Part shown: piece after piece, positions 58,390 to 64,000 of the stretch
Numbering within the stretch: the stretch's first letter is position 1
Layout of the letters: each line of letters opens with the position of its first letter
NCBI RefSeq assembly: GCF_036711975.1
Contig: NC_091966.1
Location: 31,317,501-31,381,500 of the forward strand
DNA length: 64,000 nt
Source of the DNA: Onthophagus taurus
Lineage: Eukaryota; Arthropoda; Insecta; Coleoptera; Scarabaeidae
Reading direction: 5' to 3'
The notes under the pieces: generated by a model
What the model was told of the DNA's origin: nothing
What the model saw: the letters and a program-made list of their open reading frames with translations, nothing else
The model's database searches: none
Translations under genes and position numbers: made by a program

Positions 58390-61130
58390 TTGCATATATA
58401 GAGACCATAGGATAAATTAGAGACCAGACAAATCGGATATAAATCAAAGATGGTGGCTTTGGAAGACTTCCAGAAAGTTCTGAGATTGATCGAGCGGCGG
58501 GAATAGACAACATTCCTGTAGAACAAAAAAGTAGGGGGGAGACTCAATTGCAAAGGCTATCCACAAAAATATAAATTAGCGAGCGGATACCAGAGGAATG
58601 GAAAAGAAATTTGATATGCTCAATACACAAAAAGGGAGACAAATCACTATGATAGAACTGTAGAGGCATATTAGTAGTTAGCACGGCCTATATTGTATTC
58701 ATAATCCTTAAAGACCAATTCGAACCTTTGACAGAGATCAACAACTAACCAGATATTCAGCGTCTGACAAATAAATGTGAAACTATGGGAACACGACATT
58801 GATATATTACAATTTAATTCATCAATACTGTTAGACTTAGATTTTTCACCAAAGCTGGTTAGAACGACAAGCATAACAATGAATAATTCAACAAGTAGAG
58901 TAAAGATTGGTGCAAAAATAGGAGAAACAAAAAAAATTAAAACACATAAGGTCTGAAATAGGAAGATGAGCTGACAGCCATGTTCTTTAACCTGGTCCTG
59001 GAACGTGTAATAAGGAAAATTAGCCTGGGCACAAAATCGACGTTATTAAGCCGCTCAAATCAAAATCATAGAGTAATCAGAAGAGCAGTTCAGGTAACTT
59101 GAAAGCGCAGCTAAGGAAATACGCACATAATGCAGACTTGGCAACCACAAAATTGGATTAAACTTTGAAGTGGAGGAAGAGTTCACATACCTAGGATCTA
59201 ACATGCTACATGGCAACGACGAAGCAAAGGAGATAATTAGAATAAATGCAGCAAATGTAGTGTGGCGTAATATACTATGCCACACTACTCATACTACAAT
59301 CAAGAGAAATTCACAGAAAAATCAAAATTAGAGTTTATACACTCTATCATGATCCGTATAGTACCTACTAATGTATGGAGGAGAAATGTGGACACTTACA
59401 CAAAGAAACGCAGGGACTGGATACATTAAGGAAGAATCTATAGACAAATAATGAAACCAATTAGGAATGCGAACACTTGGTGAATTACGAATTGTACCAA
59501 CTATATGAGAAATCGCGAGTCTCGGAATATACAGGTGTCCCGCTACAATACTGCATCAGCGTCTCCTCTGATCGAAAATAAACAAAAAAAGCCTAATAAA
59601 CATAGGTCTGAAAATGGATATATTCAAAGATTTAGTTTCATAATATTGATATTGTTAACATCATGAATTTGAAATTAGTTTATAATAATTTAAAAAAATA
59701 ATAATTCTTCGCGAAATTATTATTTTACTATTTAATTTAATAAAATTATTAAGTATGGCTCCTATTAATTACTCCAATGAAGAGATGGCGGATATGCTGT
59801 ATTGTTACGGACTAACCGAAGGAAATGCGTCGTTAGCAGCTGGTCATTACGCGCAAAGGTTCGCAATCAGACGATTGTCTAATAGACACACCTTTAGCAC
59901 ACTACTTCTCATATTAAAAGAAATGGGATGCGTAACCCACAGCCATTCCATGGAGAGACATTACACAAGGCCGGTGGAATTAGAAGAAGCAGTTTTGAGA
60001 AGAATTGATGAAAATGCCTTAACCAGCATTAGAAGAATTTCTGCACAAGAAAAAATTAAGAAAACAACCGCATTTTAAGGGAGCAGTTGCTTTATCCTTA
60101 TTTATTATTACAACACCTTTCAAGCTCTAACAGGAAATGATGGCGAAAAAAGGAGATTTTTGTAGGTGAGCGATACAGGATGAGGCAGTAAACGTCTACT
60201 TTCCCATAAATATTGTATTTACGGATGAAGCAACATTTACTCAAAACGGAATTTTTAATATTCACAATGCGCACGTTTGGAGTGATGAAAATCCCCATGC
60301 AGTACTAGAAACTCATTATCAATGGCGATTCAGTGTTAATGTATGGGCTGGAGTTATCAGTTATTAGGTCCATTTTTTCCTCCAAAGAGATTGACAGCCG
60401 ATGCTTACATACATTTTTTGCAAAATGAGCTTACAGAGGCATTTGATGAATTACCTCAACAAATTCTAGAAGATTGCTACTTTATGCACGATGGATATAT
60501 ATAATAACAGATTTGGCAATAAGTGGATTGGCCGAGGAGGTCCTGTCCCGTGGCCACCTCGTTCACCAGATTTAAATCCGTTAGATTTTTGATTTTGGGC
60601 ACATTTAAAACAAATAGTTTATTTTGAAGACGTTCAAAATGTGCAGGAAAAAAATAAATATTAATAATGCATTTGACGCAGTAAAACAAATTCCCGGTAT
60701 CTTTAAACGCATTTAAAAACGTATCCGTTTGTGTTTAGAAGTAAATGGTGCGCATATTGAACATTTATTATGTCATGATTCTTTTCCAATTTGTTAAATA
60801 TTCCTTGTTTTTATGCTGGTTGAAAGATTTTCTTCGATAATCTTTGTTACTTGTTTTGTTAATATCTCGAAAATGGTCCATTTCAGAACCTATGTTTATT
60901 CGACTTTTTTTGTCTATTTTCGATCAGAGAATACGCTGGTGAAGTATTGTACAATCGTTGCAGGACAGCGTGTATAAAGCTCAAATGATTAATATAGGCA
61001 GGACATGTCCAGACGATGCCTGTAGGTAGGAGACCGGTTGGAAAACTCTGAATGGGATAGGGAATGAGGTGCAGGAGGATGCCAAAAAAGCGTCATTGGA
61101 TGGCTACTGGTTTAGTCATTTTAACAATTA
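58390..61130 (+). pseudogene. RTE-like non-LTR retrotransposon, split by a DNA transposon
   Basis: 58430-59527 has shifting frames with 'EEEFTYLGSNMLHG' and following thumb text ('LYHD', 'YGGEMWTL'). The tail resumes after 60976 with 'AGHVQTMPVGRRPVGK', the usual end block of such elements. Thus the DUF4817 element at 59532-60972 landed inside it. No catalytic YADD survives. Confidence 0.65.
59532..60972 (+). mobile_element. DUF4817-type Tc1/mariner-like transposon, full length but broken
   Basis: ~90-bp terminal inverted repeats (CAGGTGTCCCGCTACAATAC / CACGCTGTCCTGCAAC.., then 'tctgatcgaaaata' in both) lie inside a TATA duplication (59528-59531, 60973-60976). The transposase starts at ATG 59755 ('YSNEEMADMLYCYGLTEGNA', the N-terminal helix-turn-helix DUF4817), and the first frame ends at 60078. 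Broken frames continue through a DDE-type core with 'RWIGRGGPVPWPPRSPDLNP' text at about 60520-60590. Stops and shifts make it inactive. A related fragment is in the kinesin-8 intron. Confidence 0.8.
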
Positions 61131-61134
61131 AGCA

Positions 61135-62157
61135 TGAAATTGCACAACATACAAAATATCTATATTTTTAATGACAGGAAGTAACTCAAAAACAGTTTTT
61201 CACTTGATAAGAGGAAATAATAGGGAAGAAGCAAATTCTGAAAGTAAAGAAAACATTTAAAGAAATTAAAAAAGGCTATGGGACGTGATTATAGATAATT
61301 TAATAACATAATTTGGCTCGAATTAGGCTTAGGGTTGTAATTATAATTTGGCTTAATTGGAGCCACATGTGGTTCCAATTAACGTTCCGACTGGTTGGGA
61401 ATCCCTCAGATGCAATTACCTATGGCAATTACACCTGTCAAATAATGCCGCACATTTGAATATCACCGCATCATATGACATGTGAAATTGCATCTGACGA
61501 GCTTCCAACAACTTATAACGTTAGGTGAAACAAAGCTATAATGTCAATTATAATCTAATTATTTAATCATACCATTATTACTTTATTATACTCTTACCGA
61601 AAAATCATTTTAAAATGACGTTTTATCTGTCATTCTGAACAAACTTCAACTTTATAATTTTAAAAGTTGAAGTTAGCGCCAAATTTAAAAATATAACACG
61701 AATTGGAATCTATATTTTTTAAATTAAAAGAATAATACTGGTAATAATTGTTATTACTGTCTCTCATCATTCCCACCATTAATAATAAAATTGTCAGTTT
61801 AATTAAATTATTTCAGTATAGACGCTAATGCCATCTTACGGTGGGATTTCCACATACAATCAGTCCCAAGTTCTCCTATCAAAGATCCCTGGGGCTGGGC
61901 AGCATCCCTCTTTGACACCTTTTGTAGGAGAGAAAGCATCAGTTGTGAGTTTTCCTACTTGAACGTCTGCCACAGCATGTTCAGCTTTTCTCATATCTAT
62001 AAATGCAATATGTATTTCCATTTCTTCAAATTTTCATTTTTATTAATAAAATTACCACAAGATGGCGCTTTATTTCTATTGATTTTTATATTCCTAACCT
62101 CAAATGAGTCAATAAACATAACCTCACCGTTAATTAACTTTTTCAACGCAATTATTA
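61135..62157. other. Spacer upstream of MED24, with a small palindrome
   Basis: 61356-61381 (AATTGGAGCCACATGTGGTTCC..) is a near-palindrome centred on ACATGT. 61400-61515 has flanking 'cagatgcaatta' / 'aattgcatctg' arms about 100 bp apart, so a short foldback MITE is likely. CATAACCT (62117-62124) lies 34 bp before the MED24 start. Confidence 0.45.
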
Positions 62158-63370
62158 ATGGATACAAAAACAACGAGTAAGACAAGTTGCTTAAAAGCCT
62201 TATTACTAAGAGCATGGCGTGAAAGATGGTCAGATTTACAATGGGGTATCAATATAAAAACAGTTTTACCAAGAGGTGTTAGTGGTGATGTGTACGATTT
62301 AGCCGATTGTATTTTACAACAAGCTGTCGTCGGTTCGGGAGCGAATCAACTCGTTTTAAGTTATTTAAAACATTCCTTAAGTTCTCAGTTGGTATCTCAC
62401 GCGGCTGTGCTTCAAAAAGTATCAAAATTTCAACAATTTCATAAAGTGCATTGTATTTCAAGTTTGCTGGATTTTTTGGAGGGTATTTTACCAGGAGTTA
62501 CATGCTGTGGGAAATCAGAAGGTACTCGTTTAGCGACAGCATTGCAATCAACTACGTATTGGTTATTACAAATATTACAATCTTGTTTTAATCAACATGA
62601 AATTTATGAAAAAGCCGTTAATATTTTAACTTGTTTGCTATCAAATGATTTTTATGTGGCCATGATGTGTTTGGCAAAGTATGTTGAACCGGAAACATAC
62701 TCTGATATTGTTAATAAGTGCCATGAACTTGAATGTAACCCAGATGAATTAGGAGAGAGTTTACGAATCTTACTGAAGTTAGATCCTGATATTTTAAATA
62801 ATTTAGAAAGTTCAAATCAATTTCCGGGTTGTTTGATACAATCTTGGTTAGCCGTTGAGATGGCAAAACAATTCCCTACAAGACAGTACTTAATCCGACG
62901 TTTAAAACTTTTACAACACTTAAAAAACTTCTCCGAGCCACAACTTTACTCAGAAATAATGCGAGGTAGCTTAATTTCTTTGTACGACGTTCGAGAAACT
63001 CAACATGAGAGTCAATGGGGTGCGTTTTGTTTTTTAAACGTCCCACTTTTACTTAAAGGAATGGCAGATAAAAATGATAGTGTTTCAATTTGTGATGCTG
63101 TCGAGTTATTATTGGAACCATCTCCTTTATTGGATACAATGGATACTTTTCATACTTGTTCTAACTTGGATAGCTTATTAGGAGAATTTGTTAAATTGAA
63201 TTTGATTTCTGAAACTCAAAAAATGCAATTATTGGCGAGACATGAAAAGCCGGCGGAATTAAAAGTTGATCAAGATCGAACAGCGGTACCTAGAGTTATT
63301 ATTTGTGCTCAACAAAGTTGTGCTGGAATTTTAAAAGCACTTTCTGGAGAATATAAAGATTCTATAATAG
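62158..63370 (+). CDS. MED24: MED24, Mediator tail subunit (first coding exon only)
   Basis: 404 codons end in phase 1 at GTAAGA (63371). The remainder, more than half of a ~1000-residue protein, lies beyond the window. The N-terminus 'ALLLRAWRERWSDLQWGINI' and 'LPRGVSGDVYDLADCILQQA' are clear MED24 features, as is 'YLKHSLSSQLVSHAAVLQ'. The chain is all-helical. MED24 works in the Mediator tail with MED16 and MED23, linking activators to Pol II. AGGTTATG is found just upstream, as in the other housekeeping pairs. Confidence 0.93.
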
Positions 63371-64000
63371 GTAAGATTAATACAGGGTGTCTCAGCGAGA
63401 CCATTCATTAGACGTTTCTGGGGTTCAGGTCAAAATAAAAATTTGAGAATTCAGATTTAAGTATTATCAATTGCGTTCTCTTGGCCTAAAATATTTTCAG
63501 ATTTCTAGCACTTCTGGTTATACCGGAAGTCGCCACCTACTTTATTTTTTTAAATGGAACACCGTGTATATTTTTACATATTTATATTTGTCTGTTTATG
63601 TCGGTTTATGAATAACTTTGCTTTTTGCAATTTGATTCGGCCGTTGCCGAGTTATTCGATTTTTTTTTAAAAAAAATCTACTCTAGCAGAGATTTGTTCA
63701 AAAGATCAGAAAACACTCGTTTTTTGGGATATCAATTTAGGATTGAGAACATCATTAAGCAACATGATGGAGTACGTTTTGATGCTGAGAACGGCTGTAT
63801 AGATCGTTTGGTCACTTTACAATGGCACGTTAACTTTTCGAAATTTGGAAGTACCATAACTTCATTTTTTTAGATGGCACCCCCCATATTTTATTACTTA
63901 GTTGTCTTCAGTGTCTCATTTTACATCTTTTATACCCCATATGTCCTATGCCTAACATTAATAGTTGATAGTGTGCCATGGAAAACAAATGTTTAATGAC
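63371..64000. mobile_element. MED24 intron 1 start, with an ACAGGGTGT-type repeat
   Basis: 'tacagggtgtctcagcgaga' at 63380 and, reversed, 'atggaacaccgtgtata' near 63553-63570 and 'gatggcacccccca' near 63873 look like ends of the common insect 'ACAGGGTGTTCCATTTAAAA' family. No transposase is visible. Confidence 0.4.

Noticed and set aside
1-64000. tRNA, rRNA or CRISPR features
   Set aside because: I saw no cloverleaf with A and B boxes, no rRNA-like stretch and no spaced identical repeats; a tRNAscan run would settle the tRNA question.

Overview
The window looks like a piece of an AT-rich insect nuclear genome. The evidence is GT-AG introns of 50 bp to 5 kb, animal-only genes (virilizer, NELF-E, MED24, a beta-glucan recognition protein), and a dense, mostly decayed load of non-LTR retrotransposons, Tc1/mariner/Tigger elements, MITEs and satellite DNA. 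A beetle is my best guess, but nothing here proves the order. I see no operons, CRISPR arrays, tRNA or rRNA genes.

Reconstructed genes, left to right: a GH16-type beta-1,3-glucan recognition protein (minus, 1834-3159); a CCDC183-like coiled-coil protein (plus, 9740-11858); the circularly permuted GTPase GNL1 (minus, 15148-20753); virilizer (minus, 21513-39354, 6 exons, 1851 codons); SDR39U1 (plus, 39793-40965); NUDCD1 (minus, single exon, 45930-47609); NELF-E (plus, 47922-49188); the alkyladenine DNA glycosylase MPG (minus, 49264-50101); a kinesin-8 motor (plus, 50506-57658); and the first coding exon of MED24 (plus, from 62158, running out of the window). I joined exons by hand at GT-AG sites. 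In each gene the phases close and the total length fits the family.

Layout: vir/SDR39U1, NUDCD1/NELF-E and MPG/kinesin-8 are three head-to-head pairs with 312-439 bp between start codons. The motif AGGTTATG recurs in all three gaps and upstream of MED24. NELF-E and MPG converge tail-to-tail with 75 bp between stops and overlapping AATAAA signals on both strands. Several genes serve RNA-level steps (vir: m6A writer; NELF-E: pausing; MED24: transcription), but I see no functional cluster beyond shared promoters.

Intergenic and intronic space is mobile DNA. It includes a decayed Jockey-like element at 4.4-8.4 kb interrupted by a 436-bp MITE with a TATA duplication. The GNL1 intron has palindromic arrays, a Tigger fossil, and a 538-bp TIR element holding a copy of the region just downstream of vir. 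The vir introns have a gypsy remnant, a foldback element, a piggyBac tail and a three-monomer higher-order satellite. At 59.5-61.0 kb a DUF4817-type DNA transposon sits inside a non-LTR element. The most notable item is the TIR element with vir 3'-flanking DNA; no clearly new biochemical system is evident.
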